From Firmicutes bacterium UBA994 (GTDB lineage Bacteria; Bacillota; UBA994), in assembly GCA_002292025.1 (NCBI GenBank), contig DBBC01000138.1, forward strand, positions 1 to 21,719: DNA of 21,719 nucleotides. Reading direction: 5' to 3'. Within the stretch, counting starts at the first letter, position 1; every line of letters begins with the position of its first letter. The notes under the pieces are model-generated. The model was not told the DNA's origin. It saw only the letters and a list, made by a program, of their open reading frames with translations, and did no database searches. The translations under genes were made by a program, and so were the position numbers. Positions 7,346 to 14,978 of the stretch are shown here, one piece after another.

Positions 7346-7410
7346 CATCGGGAGAAAACCTTATAGTGCAAAAAAGCATAATAATTTTGGGTCGGAGGTA
7401 ACTAACAGTA

Positions 7411-8256
7411 ATGAAAGAACAGGTTAATGAAAAACTGGCACACCTAAGGGGTGCCCTAGCGGAAATGGGGAGCGCACTTGTGGCCTACTCTGGGGGTGTA
7501 GACAGCACCTTCTTGTTGAAAGTAGCCAAGGAGGTGCTGCGGGATAAGGTGATAGCGGTAACCGCTACCTCTGAGACCTATTCCGCTGATGAACTAGAGT
7601 CTGCGCGCTACATGGCACAAGAGCTGGGAGTAAAGCATATTGTGATTCACACCGAGGAATTGGCCAACGAAGATTTTGTCAGTAACCCTAAGGAACGCTG
7701 TTATTTTTGCAAGCGAGAGCTTGTTGGCAGAATAAACGAGATAGCGAGAGAGCAGGGCTTCAGCTATGTTGTGGACGGCTCCAACTATGACGATCTTGCC
7801 GATTATCGGCCGGGAATGAGAGCAGCGCAGGAGCTTGGCGTACGCAGCCCGCTTAAGGAATCACTCCTTACCAAGAACGATATTCGCTCCCTTTCCAGAG
7901 AGATGAACTTATCTACATGGGACAAACCCGCGCTTGCTTGCTTGGCTTCAAGGATCCCCTACGGTACCCGCATAACTAAAGCGAACCTGACAATGATTGA
8001 CCGGGCGGAATCTTTCTTGCGCGGTCTAGGGATAGGGCAGCTAAGAGTGAGGCATCACGCCACTATCGCCCGGATCGAGGTGCTGCCTGAGGATATGCCC
8101 CTCTTCCTTCAGATGGATATAAGAGAGAAGATCAGCGCCAAGTTCAAGGAAATAGGATATAATTATGCAGCGCTTGATTTGCAGGGCTACCGCATGGGCA
8201 GCATGAATGAGCCAGATGAGTTAAGGGGAGAGTCGCTTGAAGATCGCTTATTTTGA
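7411..8256 (+). CDS. larE: LarE, sulfur transferase for the nickel-pincer cofactor
   Basis: A 281-residue PP-loop enzyme that inserts sulfur into pyridinium-3,5-biscarboxylic acid mononucleotide, the second step of nickel-pincer nucleotide synthesis. The PP-loop SGGVDS is at 27-32. Three cysteines fit the cluster-binding version of the family: C97 and C100 in ERCYFCKREL, and C177 in KPALACLASRIPYG. The last aligns with the sacrificial cysteine of the Lactobacillus plantarum enzyme, which lacks the CxxC pair. A three-cysteine LarE can hold a [4Fe-4S] cluster and recycle, so this copy is predicted to be catalytic rather than sacrificial. Start ATG 7411 has GGAGGT 11 bases upstream. It overlaps larC by 20 bases, making it the first gene of the larECB operon. 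Confidence 0.93.
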   Translation: MKEQVNEKLAHLRGALAEMGSALVAYSGGVDSTFLLKVAKEVLRDKVIAVTATSETYSADELESARYMAQELGVKHIVIHTEELANEDFVSNPKERCYFCKRELVGRINEIAREQGFSYVVDGSNYDDLADYRPGMRAAQELGVRSPLKESLLTKNDIRSLSREMNLSTWDKPALACLASRIPYGTRITKANLTMIDRAESFLRGLGIGQLRVRHHATIARIEVLPEDMPLFLQMDIREKISAKFKEIGYNYAALDLQGYRMGSMNEPDELRGESLEDRLF

Positions 8257-9421
8257 CTGTTTTTCCGGTATCAGCGGCGATATGGTGCTGGGGGCATTGG
8301 TTGACCTAGGTTTGGGCGTTGCGGATCTAAAGGCCGAGCTTGATAAGTTGAACCTGTCTGTCCCTTACGAACTCAAGGCGAAGAAAGTAGAAAAACACGG
8401 TATTCATGGCACCAAAATTGATGTCGTCCTAAATCAAGGGGATGAGACGCGCAAACTGGCAGATATCCTGACTCTGATAGAGGATAGCAGATTGGCCGAG
8501 GAGGTCAAGGAACCGGCTAAGAAGATATTTGTAAGACTGGCCCAAGCGGAAGCGAAAATACATCAACAGGATATCAACGAGGTGCATTTCCATGAACTCG
8601 GCGGGCTGGATGCGATCATTGATATCGTTGGCGCAGTTATAGGCATGAAGCTGCTGGGCATTGATGCTGTCTACGGTTCGCGTTTACACCTTGGCCGCGG
8701 CTTTGTAACCAGTTGCCATGGTACCCTCCCGGTTCCTGCTCCAGCCACCTTAGAACTTACCAAAGGGGTGCCGGTTTTAGGGGGGGATGTCGATGCGGAA
8801 TTGGTGACGCCCACCGGAGCGGCGATCATCACCACATTAGCGCGTGGCTTTGGCGAAATGCCCGAAATGAAGATCGAAAGCATAGGCTACGGGGCAGGCC
8901 AAAGGAATCTGCCTATCCCCAATCTGCTGAGGATTCTCATCGGGACACAAAAAGGCTTTGCCAATGAGTACGAAGAAGATACAGTCACGGTCATAGAAAC
9001 CAATATTGACGATATGAACCCCGAATTTTATGGGCATATTATGTCTAGACTATTTGCCAACGGTGCGCTAGATGTATTTTTCACGCCCGTCCAGATGAAA
9101 CAGGTAAGGCCAGCCACACTGCTGTCGGTTGTGGTCGCTGAAGAGAGCCTCAGCCGTGTATTGGAGGCAGTCTTCAGGGAAACTACTACTTTAGGGGTGA
9201 GAACACACCGGACGAAAAGATTTAAACTGGCCCGAGAAGAGATGGCTGTCGATACAGAATATGGTAAGATTAAGGTTAAGCTGGGCAGACTGAAAGGTGA
9301 GATAGTAAATATTGCTCCGGAATATAAAGATTGCCTAATAGCGGCGGATGAGATGCGCGTCCCGATCAAGCTTGTTTATGACGCGGCCAAGCTGACGGCC
9401 ACTAAGACGAGGAGAGTGTGA
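8237..9421 (+). CDS. larC: LarC, nickel insertion protein for the nickel-pincer cofactor
   Basis: A 394-residue protein of the LarC family, which inserts nickel into the dithiocarboxylate nucleotide in a CTP-dependent step, the last step of cofactor synthesis. The diagnostic N-terminus is MKIAYFDCFSGISGDMVLGAL, followed by a histidine patch (INEVHFHELGGLDAIIDIVG), SCHGTLPVPAPATLEL and TPTGAAII, and later by ETNIDDMNPEFYGH in the C-terminal CTP-binding part. In L. plantarum larC is split into larC1 and larC2, joined by ribosomal frameshifting; here it is one unbroken frame. The start is TTG 8237 with GGGGAG (8225-8230) 6 bases upstream, inside the larE end. The stop overlaps the larB GTG (GTGA), consistent with coupled translation. 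Confidence 0.94.
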   Translation: MKIAYFDCFSGISGDMVLGALVDLGLGVADLKAELDKLNLSVPYELKAKKVEKHGIHGTKIDVVLNQGDETRKLADILTLIEDSRLAEEVKEPAKKIFVRLAQAEAKIHQQDINEVHFHELGGLDAIIDIVGAVIGMKLLGIDAVYGSRLHLGRGFVTSCHGTLPVPAPATLELTKGVPVLGGDVDAELVTPTGAAIITTLARGFGEMPEMKIESIGYGAGQRNLPIPNLLRILIGTQKGFANEYEEDTVTVIETNIDDMNPEFYGHIMSRLFANGALDVFFTPVQMKQVRPATLLSVVVAEESLSRVLEAVFRETTTLGVRTHRTKRFKLAREEMAVDTEYGKIKVKLGRLKGEIVNIAPEYKDCLIAADEMRVPIKLVYDAAKLTATKTRRV

Positions 9422-10227
9422 AATTGAAGACAAACGAGATATTGCAAAAGCTCAAAGACGGTGAGATTGCCGTAGGTGAAGCGGAAGAACTTTTGGAGCG
9501 CATTGCTTTCGAGAGGATGAAACTGAGATTTGTGGAAGGTCTGGCTCGGCTGGATGTATATCGCGACCGGAGAGCGGGCATCCCGGAGTTTGTCCTCGCC
9601 GAGGGTAAGAAGCCGGAATGGGTGGCCAAACTTCTGTTAGAAATGGTTGAAGAAAGAGGCAAGGCGATGGCCACCCGGGTGGGAGAGGCGTGCCTAGAGA
9701 AAATAAAGGAGGTTGTTCCGCCGGAGTATCGTGTCCAAGTATACGGCGAAGCAAGGGTTGTTACGGTGAGTTCGCCCAGCCATGAGGCGGCCAAGAACGG
9801 GGGCAGAATAGGGCTGATAGCAGCCGGAACCGCCGATATAGCGGTAGCGGAAGAGGCGCGTGTTATCGCCGAGCAGATGGGGTGTGAAGTTCACTATGCG
9901 TACGATGTTGGCATCGCCGGACCTCACCGCGTGCTTGCTCCGCTGGAGGAGATGTTAAGCAAGGGAGTCGACGTGATCGTAGTGGCTGCGGGAATGGATG
10001 CCGTCCTTCCCATCACGGTCAAAGGGCTGGTAGATCTCCCGGTTATCGGCTTACCTACTTCGGTAGGATACGGAATAGGGGCGAAGGGTATAGCGCCCCT
10101 GTTGACTATGCTTCAATCCTGCTCGCCGGGGCTTGGGGTGGTCAATATCGATAACGGTTTCGGGGCCGGAGCACTGGCGGCCTTGATTGCCAACCGTGTG
10201 GTTCGCGGCGAGAACCGCTATCGCTAA
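9418..10227 (+). CDS. larB: LarB, pyridinium-3,5-biscarboxylic acid mononucleotide synthase
   Basis: A 269-residue protein of the LarB family, a PurE-related fold that carboxylates and hydrolyses nicotinic acid adenine dinucleotide in the first step of nickel-pincer nucleotide synthesis. The PurE-like core begins near residue 130 (GRIGLIAAGTADIAVAEEA). The conserved reactive cysteine is C235 in LQSCSPGLGVVNIDNGFGAG. The start is taken as GTG 9418, overlapping the larC stop as GTGA. TTG 9424 is a real alternative because GAGGAG (9409-9414) is 9 bases from it but only 3 from the GTG. It is the last gene of the larE-larC-larB run. The larA racemase that would use the cofactor, and nickel importer genes, are absent from the window. 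Confidence 0.93.
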   Translation: MKLKTNEILQKLKDGEIAVGEAEELLERIAFERMKLRFVEGLARLDVYRDRRAGIPEFVLAEGKKPEWVAKLLLEMVEERGKAMATRVGEACLEKIKEVVPPEYRVQVYGEARVVTVSSPSHEAAKNGGRIGLIAAGTADIAVAEEARVIAEQMGCEVHYAYDVGIAGPHRVLAPLEEMLSKGVDVIVVAAGMDAVLPITVKGLVDLPVIGLPTSVGYGIGAKGIAPLLTMLQSCSPGLGVVNIDNGFGAGALAALIANRVVRGENRYR

Positions 10228-10277
10228 GCACACGTACTACATCGAGGTACAGTAGGGTGGCCCAAAGCTTGCCGCCT

Positions 10278-10297
10278 GTGCCTTTGTAGCAAGGCAC
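10278..10297. terminator. Hairpin between converging larB and glsA, possible terminator
   Basis: GTGCCTT-TGTAGC-AAGGCAC is a perfect 7-bp stem with a 6-base loop in the 100-base gap between two genes that face each other. There is no clear T-run on either side, so termination would be weak or need Rho. Only the position and the stem support the call. Confidence 0.35.
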
Positions 10298-10327
10298 GCG
10301 TTCTCACTCAGCGACCACAATCGGCTA

Positions 10328-11230
10328 TCATAGCAAATACAAGCTGGCGCGCTCGCTAAGCTCGGCCAAGAGTGCTACGCCTGCTACGCTGTTTCCTTTC
10401 GAGTCGAGAGCGGGTCCGTACACGCCAATGCCTAGCCTGCTTGGGACTACGCCAAGGATAGCGCCCGACACGCCACTTTTTGCCGGGAATCCAACCCTTA
10501 CAGCAAACTCACCTGAGGCGTCATACATGCCGCAGGTAAACATAAAGGTGCGGACAATGCGGCAGACGTGCTGAGGCAAGAGTGTAGTATTGTCACACGT
10601 CGCTAAAGTTTTGGCCAATGCAGCGAGTGTAAAGCAGTCCGCCTCGATAGAACACTGCCGAAAGTAGAGATCGAGGGACTCCTCGGCGTTACCATCAATT
10701 GCGCCTATATCCCGCAAGAAATAGGCGATGGCGCGGTTGCGGTCACCAGATAAAGATTCGGAGTGGTAGACGGCCGCATTAAACCCCACGTAACATCCCG
10801 GCGCGAGCGTACGAACAAACTCCGTCAAACGGTCAAACTTTTCCGCAACGGAGTGGCCCTTGATCAAGGCCGTAGTGGCGATGGCTCCGGCGTTGACTAA
10901 GGGATTAACTGGCTTCAGGGAACTAAAAGTCTCTAATCGCATCAGCGAGTTAAATGAGTCGCCGGTCGGTTCCATGCCAATGCGGCTAAAAACAGTTTCT
11001 GGTCCGTTATCAAGGAGTGCTAGGGCAAGGGTGAAGAGCTTGGAGACGCTCTGCAGGGTAAAGCGGATGCGCGTGTCTCCCGCCGCTGCCACCACGCCTG
11101 CCTTGTCGGCGACTACAATGCCTAACGACGCGCTGTCTGCTTTAGTGAGTTCAGGAATATAGCTTGCGAGTTGTCCCTCTAGCGTGCGCGGTCTGTACTT
11201 TGCGATTAGCAGGTCTAGGAGCTCTTGCAT
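10328..11230 (-). CDS. glsA: Glutaminase (serine-dependent, beta-lactamase-fold type)
   Basis: A 300-residue enzyme converting glutamine to glutamate and ammonia in the cytoplasm. Family marks in order: GQLASYIPELTKADSASLGI near the N-terminus; the catalytic SxxK pair S61/K64 in TLQSVSKLFTLALAL; NPLVNAGAIATTALI at about 109-122, the substrate-binding asparagine region; and a C-terminal FPAKSGVSGAILGVVPSRLGIGVYGPALDSKGNS block. Length matches the family. Start ATG 11230 follows a G-run (GGGGGG) at a spacing of about 6. An in-frame ATG at 11245 lacks any obvious ribosome binding site and would add MGGTG. The gene stands alone on the minus strand, separated from the upstream lipoprotein gene by a terminator. 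Confidence 0.93.
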   Translation of the reverse strand: MQELLDLLIAKYRPRTLEGQLASYIPELTKADSASLGIVVADKAGVVAAAGDTRIRFTLQSVSKLFTLALALLDNGPETVFSRIGMEPTGDSFNSLMRLETFSSLKPVNPLVNAGAIATTALIKGHSVAEKFDRLTEFVRTLAPGCYVGFNAAVYHSESLSGDRNRAIAYFLRDIGAIDGNAEESLDLYFRQCSIEADCFTLAALAKTLATCDNTTLLPQHVCRIVRTFMFTCGMYDASGEFAVRVGFPAKSGVSGAILGVVPSRLGIGVYGPALDSKGNSVAGVALLAELSERASLYLL

Positions 11231-11326
11231 GCCGGTCCCCCCCATGCTCAGTTCTGAAAAGAAGGCTCTGCATATTCTTTCTTTACGCCTACGACGAATC
11301 CTGCACTAGCTTTTCGCAGCAAAGAA

Positions 11327-11350
11327 GCTGCCCCAGTGGGCAGCCTTTTT
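11327..11350 (-). terminator. Intrinsic terminator, probably bidirectional
   Basis: GCTGCCC-CAGT-GGGCAGC is a perfect 7-bp GC-rich stem with a 4-base loop. On the plus side it is followed by CTTTTT; on the minus side it is followed by TTCTTT. It lies 27 bases past the stop of the minus-strand FMN-binding lipoprotein gene and before glsA, so its natural job is to end that transcript. Confidence 0.75.
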
Positions 11351-11376
11351 GCAGGTAGGCAAGGGAACAGTACGGA

Positions 11377-12150
11377 CTATCTCTTAGCTGCGTCTAGGGC
11401 GCGTTGCACGGCCTGCATAGCGTTATTGGAGGTGCCGGTGGCGCCGGTAAAGACATCAACCTGTGCACTGTTCTTGGCGATGAACCGCTTCGGAAGCTCG
11501 ACAATCGCTTCGTGATAGGGCGCAAAGGCATAGTCAGCGGGCTTGCGCTCAAAGATTACGTTGCCGGCGGCGTTCCTTCTGATTACCGGTCTGCCGTCAG
11601 GACCCATAACTACGGCTCCCGCAGCGTCACGCTCCGGAGCCGGACGTGTATCGTGTAAAACTACACGACTGATTTTGCCGTCACTAAGGGTGACCCAAGC
11701 AATACCCCAGCCGCGTTCGGTGCGGTCGCTTACCCCCATAAAGGTGCCGTCCCACACGGTGGCGGCGGTAGCCTTTGTCCTGCGCGCCATTTGCGTAGCA
11801 CGGAGCACCGCTTGCTTGGCGAGGTTAGAAGAGCTGGTAGCCTGCGACACTACGTCCACATCCCAGCTGTTTTTTTCCACGAAGCGCTTAGGCATCTCGG
11901 CGAGAAAAGTATGGAACGGCGCATAACCGTAGTCTGGGCCTCTTTCTAGGCCTAAGGAGTCAAATTGCGACAGCTTAACGGCTGTAATTTTATCGCGGGC
12001 GATAGTCACTTCAGCACGCACAAACCCGCGGTCTGTAGCGTCCGAGACGGCGATAAACGTGCCGTCATTGTGAACTGCTTGCGGGGCACAGCCCGCGAGT
12101 GCTGCCACCGTCACCAGTGCAGTTGCTGCTACTGCTAAGAATTTCTTCAA
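11377..12150 (-). CDS. Lipoprotein with two FMN-binding domains (PplA-like layout)
   Basis: A 257-residue lipoprotein: KKFLAVAATALVTVAALAGC, with the lipid cysteine at 21, then two repeats of the FMN-binding domain, at about 28-122 and 134-255. Each repeat has TFxxVSDxTxRGxxxAxVTxxxxKI, YAPxH, MPKRF or LPKRF, and a terminal flavinylation-type motif: DVDVVSQATSSSN (T105) and QVDVFTGATGTSN (T238). In this family ApbE links FMN to the threonine of the (S/T)GAT motif. The second site is canonical; the first has Q for G. A two-domain FMN lipoprotein is the layout of PplA, the terminal carrier of flavin-based extracellular electron transfer in Listeria. Start TTG 12150 has GGGGG 8 bases upstream; the ATG at 12186 would push the signal peptide inward. 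No ApbE or Eet genes are nearby. Confidence 0.88.
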   Translation of the reverse strand: MKKFLAVAATALVTVAALAGCAPQAVHNDGTFIAVSDATDRGFVRAEVTIARDKITAVKLSQFDSLGLERGPDYGYAPFHTFLAEMPKRFVEKNSWDVDVVSQATSSSNLAKQAVLRATQMARRTKATAATVWDGTFMGVSDRTERGWGIAWVTLSDGKISRVVLHDTRPAPERDAAGAVVMGPDGRPVIRRNAAGNVIFERKPADYAFAPYHEAIVELPKRFIAKNSAQVDVFTGATGTSNNAMQAVQRALDAAKR

Positions 12151-12235
12151 GCAAGATACCCCCAAATCTAAAAATACGCGCAACACTCGCCTGCCGCTTC
12201 GCCTACCCTAAGCGGGACAGTTTGGCTGCACGTTT

Positions 12236-12241
12236 ATTATA
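12236..12241 (-). promoter_or_regulatory. Candidate -10 box for the FMN-binding lipoprotein gene
   Basis: On the minus strand this reads TATAAT, followed by AAACGTGCAGCC. The -35 region (TTCCTT at 17 bases) is poor. A 10-bp palindrome TTAACGTTAA at 12274-12283 lies just upstream and could be an operator. The leader to TTG 12150 would be about 80 bases. Confidence 0.4.
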
Positions 12242-12287
12242 CAATATTTTTCATCAGCAAGGAAGTCTCTCATTTAACGTTAACGCC

Positions 12288-12308
12288 TAAGCTTCGTAGC
12301 TAGGCATG
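12288..12308. other. Hairpin in the gap between the GNAT and lipoprotein genes
   Basis: GCCTA-(A)-GCT-TCGT-AGC-TAGGC folds into 8 pairs with one bulged A. It is downstream of the minus-strand GNAT gene and could help end its transcript, but there is no T-run on that strand. The rest of the 12151-12412 gap holds the candidate promoter and nothing else I recognise. Confidence 0.3.
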
Positions 12309-12412
12309 ATTTTACTGCATGTTGTTGCCCGCCATGCGTCACGAAACGACTCAAATACTTCCCTCGCCACCTAGTGCCGGTAAAAGGGCAGGCTAGGCAA
12401 AGCGGCTGATCT

Positions 12413-13345
12413 TTATCCCTTAGACTTAGACATTTCCAGCCAAGCAGTAGCCGTTTGGAAGCCGGCTGCCAAATACAGCTTATAGGCAGCGCTGCCTAAG
12501 TTGCGTGTCGTGCATAGTTCAGCTTGGGAAAACCCAAGTTGCAGCATGCAGGCTAAAGCCCGGCGCAGCAGATAGGAGCCAATCCCTTGGCGGCGGTGCC
12601 GCCGCATTACCGCAAGGTCGCAAATGGCAGCTTTGTGACTCTCACGCATGGGATACCACGCAATATGTCCGACCACGTTATAGTCTTCCCGCACGAGCAG
12701 GACATGCAGCGCGGGATTATATTGGCCAAACTCCTCGGCCGCACTGCCGCCATACCAAACATAGTTGTTAAGCCAGCACTCTTCTCCTTGCAGTATTTCC
12801 CACCTATCCTCGGGACGGGGGTTGTCTAAAGTGGGCAATGGCTTAAGATCGATGGTCATGGCTAAGTGGGTGTAGCGCGGGCGAAATCCTTGCGCTTTAA
12901 GAAATCCCACTAGTTGCTCGTCGTTTTGCTCAGGTTCCATAACCTCAGTCGTTCCCCACAGCGGCTGAAAACGGCCTTCTAGGGCGCAATAGAGCGGAGT
13001 ATAGGGCGAGCCAATCAATATGCGCGAGGCGCGATGCATGTGCCGCTCACCCGCCGACAAGAGAAGCGGCCACACAGATGCCTCTAAGCCCGGCCGCGAC
13101 AGCAAAAAGGGCAGGTACCCTGTCCTTGTGCAGCCGTCAAAGAGAGCATGAGTTGCTCCCAGCAGACCTCCGTTATCGTCTCGAACCAGTAAAAGACCGT
13201 TATGCGCGTACTCTGGGTTACGACTCCAGAGTGTAAGCAGGCTTTCCTCGGTAACAGGGGTAAAATTGCGTTTGCCAGCGCAGGCGATATTAATGAGCTC
13301 CGCCAGATTTGCGCCATCGCAGTGTGCTCCTGTGGCGACACGCAT
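12413..13345 (-). CDS. Tandem GNAT-family N-acetyltransferase
   Basis: A 310-residue protein with two GNAT-like halves. The C-terminal half (about 180-310) is a good acetyltransferase domain: VVGHIAWYP strand, AAICDLAVMRRHRRQGIGSYLLRRAL with the R/Q-x-x-G-x-G acetyl-CoA loop (RRQGIG, 251-256), and the closing NLGSAAYKLYLAAGF. The N-terminal half (about 1-165) has the same order of strands (LLLVRDDNGGLLGATHALF, then LLSRPGLEASVWPLLLSAGERHM) but lacks a clear acetyl-CoA loop, so it is probably a degenerate copy. Tandem GNATs include mycothiol synthase and several uncharacterised Firmicutes proteins; the substrate cannot be told. There is no strong ribosome binding site before ATG 13345. It diverges from the YlbF gene. 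Confidence 0.8.
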   Translation of the reverse strand: MRVATGAHCDGANLAELINIACAGKRNFTPVTEESLLTLWSRNPEYAHNGLLLVRDDNGGLLGATHALFDGCTRTGYLPFLLSRPGLEASVWPLLLSAGERHMHRASRILIGSPYTPLYCALEGRFQPLWGTTEVMEPEQNDEQLVGFLKAQGFRPRYTHLAMTIDLKPLPTLDNPRPEDRWEILQGEECWLNNYVWYGGSAAEEFGQYNPALHVLLVREDYNVVGHIAWYPMRESHKAAICDLAVMRRHRRQGIGSYLLRRALACMLQLGFSQAELCTTRNLGSAAYKLYLAAGFQTATAWLEMSKSKG

Positions 13346-13432
13346 CTTATTGCATCACCGCTTTTCGTTCAAGGTGTAAGGCAGGGTGAGTTGTAAGTCT
13401 TAATCGATCGCCGTAAATCACAAAGTGGTAGA

Positions 13433-13461
13433 GCGACAAGTGCCCGTCCTTAGTATATAAT
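13433..13461 (+). promoter_or_regulatory. SigA-type promoter for the ylbF-ychF pair
   Basis: GCGACA (13433-13438), a 17-base spacer, then a perfect TATAAT (13456-13461). The ribosome binding site AGGAGG is at 13477-13482, giving a short leader. It is the best-matching sigma-A promoter I found on the plus strand in this window. Confidence 0.65.
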
Positions 13462-13490
13462 AACCACTAGGATTACAGGAGGTGGTCAGT

Positions 13491-13862
13491 TTGCTCGTCC
13501 ATGATAAAGCCCATGAATTAGCGCGCGCGCTTAGGAACTCGCCCGAGTATCAAGCCATGTTGGCGGCTCAGGGCAAGCTTTGCGGTGATACGCAGGCATT
13601 GGAGATGTTTAAGGATTACCGAAAAAAAGAAATTGCCTATCAGACGGCGCTGATGTCGGGGCAACAGGTTGACGAAGCTGAAATGAAGTCCATGCAAAAG
13701 CTCGCGGAGATCGTAAATCTTAACAGCTTGGTGCGCGGTTATATTCAGGAGGAGGCCCGCTTTGGCGTTATTTTTGCCGACGTGCAGCGCATTGTGGGCG
13801 ACGCCGTGAAAGAAATCGGCGCACTTTACACACAAGACGAAACGAAGGGCGATGTTAACTAA
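13491..13862 (+). CDS. YlbF-family protein
   Basis: A 123-residue, almost wholly helical protein: AHELARALRNSPEYQAMLAAQ, then a charged helix DTQALEMFKDYRKKEIAYQTALMSGQ, and a second antiparallel pair LVRGYIQEEARFGVIFADVQRIVGDAV. This is the YlbF/YmcA helical-hairpin family, whose Bacillus members (RicA/RicF) act with RicT in mRNA processing and in competence, biofilm and sporulation control. No RicT is in the window and family members are several per genome, so no specific name is given. The start is TTG 13491, 8 bases after AGGAGG; the GTG at 13482 overlaps that site. The stop TAA is directly followed by the ATG of the next gene, indicating co-translation. Confidence 0.85.
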   Translation: MLVHDKAHELARALRNSPEYQAMLAAQGKLCGDTQALEMFKDYRKKEIAYQTALMSGQQVDEAEMKSMQKLAEIVNLNSLVRGYIQEEARFGVIFADVQRIVGDAVKEIGALYTQDETKGDVN

Positions 13863-14951
13863 ATGCCAACATACGGAATAATCGGGTTGCCTATGGTGGG
13901 TAAGACCACCGTGTTCAACCTGCTTACCGGCACGCGCAAAGAAACCAGTAAGTTCTTCTCCGGAAAGACTGAATTGAACCTTGGGTCAGCTGTGATTAGG
14001 GATAGGCGCATAGACTTTCTCGCCAATCTTTACAAGCCGCGTAAGACTACCTATGCGCAGCTTGAACTTGTAGATGTGCCCGGGCTGGTGCGCGGCGCTT
14101 CCGCGGGGCTAGGCGTCGGCAACGCATTTCTGGAGGGCATACGCCAGTCAGACGCGCTCGTGCATGTGGTGCGCGCCTTTAAGAGCGACCTCGAGCATGT
14201 GGAAGGCAGCATCGACCCTCTCCGTGACGTCTTGACGGTGACTTATGAGCTGCTGATGGCAGATATAGCCTTTGTGGATAAGCGCCTGTCGCGTCTAGCC
14301 GACAGCAAGAAGAGGACTGCGCAAACAGAGGCGGAGATGAGGCTCCTAGGCCGAGTTCTAACGCATCTGGAGTCCGAGCAGCCGTTTTCGACGTTTGCTA
14401 TTGTGCCGGAGGAAGAGAAGCTGCTGCTTAGTTACACCTTTCTTACCGGCAAACCCCAGATACTAGTTGTGAACTTAGACGACGAGCAGTTTGTCGACGC
14501 GTGCTACCCTCACCGGGACGAACTGCACCTCTACGCTTCCGAGCGGGGACTACCCCTCATAGAGATGAGCGCCAATACAGAAATGGAAGTATCCGAGCTT
14601 GATGGTGCCGAAAGGGCAGAGTTTCTCACTGAGCTTAAGCTAGACGTCCCTAGCATTGACCGTTTGGCACACGCCAGCTGCCAAGCGTTAGGGTTAATTT
14701 CGTTTTTCACCGTGGGCGAGGACGAAGTGCGGGCATGGACTGTGCGCCAGGGCATCTCCGCTAAACAAGCGGCTGGGAAAATACACTCGGACTTAGAGCG
14801 AGGGTTTATCCGTGCTGAGGTCATGCGCTACCATGAATTAGAGGCTTGCGGCAGTGTACCTAAGCTCAAAGAAAAAGGATTAGTCTCGCTCGAAGGCAAG
14901 GACTATGTAGTAAACGACGGAGACATCTTAAACATAAGATTTAATGTATAG
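13863..14951 (+). CDS. YchF/Obg-like (OLA1-type) nucleotide-binding protein with TGS domain
   Basis: A 362-residue P-loop protein of the YchF/OLA1 branch of the Obg family, ribosome-associated nucleotide hydrolases that may favour ATP. P-loop GLPMVGKT (8-15), where canonical YchF has GxPNVGKS; G3 DVPGLVRGASAGLGVGNAFL (from 71), typical of Obg/YchF; a coiled helical insert at about 115-185; and NLDDE (204-208) where YchF has NxxE and classical GTPases NKxD. The C-terminus, from LISFFTVGEDEVRAWTVRQG to the end, is the TGS domain. The substitutions suggest a Clostridia-type paralogue rather than the housekeeping YchF. The ATG abuts the ylbF stop and lacks a well-placed ribosome binding site, so it is probably translationally coupled. 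Confidence 0.87.
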   Translation: MPTYGIIGLPMVGKTTVFNLLTGTRKETSKFFSGKTELNLGSAVIRDRRIDFLANLYKPRKTTYAQLELVDVPGLVRGASAGLGVGNAFLEGIRQSDALVHVVRAFKSDLEHVEGSIDPLRDVLTVTYELLMADIAFVDKRLSRLADSKKRTAQTEAEMRLLGRVLTHLESEQPFSTFAIVPEEEKLLLSYTFLTGKPQILVVNLDDEQFVDACYPHRDELHLYASERGLPLIEMSANTEMEVSELDGAERAEFLTELKLDVPSIDRLAHASCQALGLISFFTVGEDEVRAWTVRQGISAKQAAGKIHSDLERGFIRAEVMRYHELEACGSVPKLKEKGLVSLEGKDYVVNDGDILNIRFNV

Positions 14952-14978
14952 GCGTAACTACTAAACCCTGTTCGCGTT

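Noticed and set aside
7346..7410. Possible metal riboswitch or promoter ahead of the lar operon
   Set aside because: Only AT-rich DNA and a ribosome binding site are seen; no NiCo-type conserved stems or a convincing -35/-10 pair.
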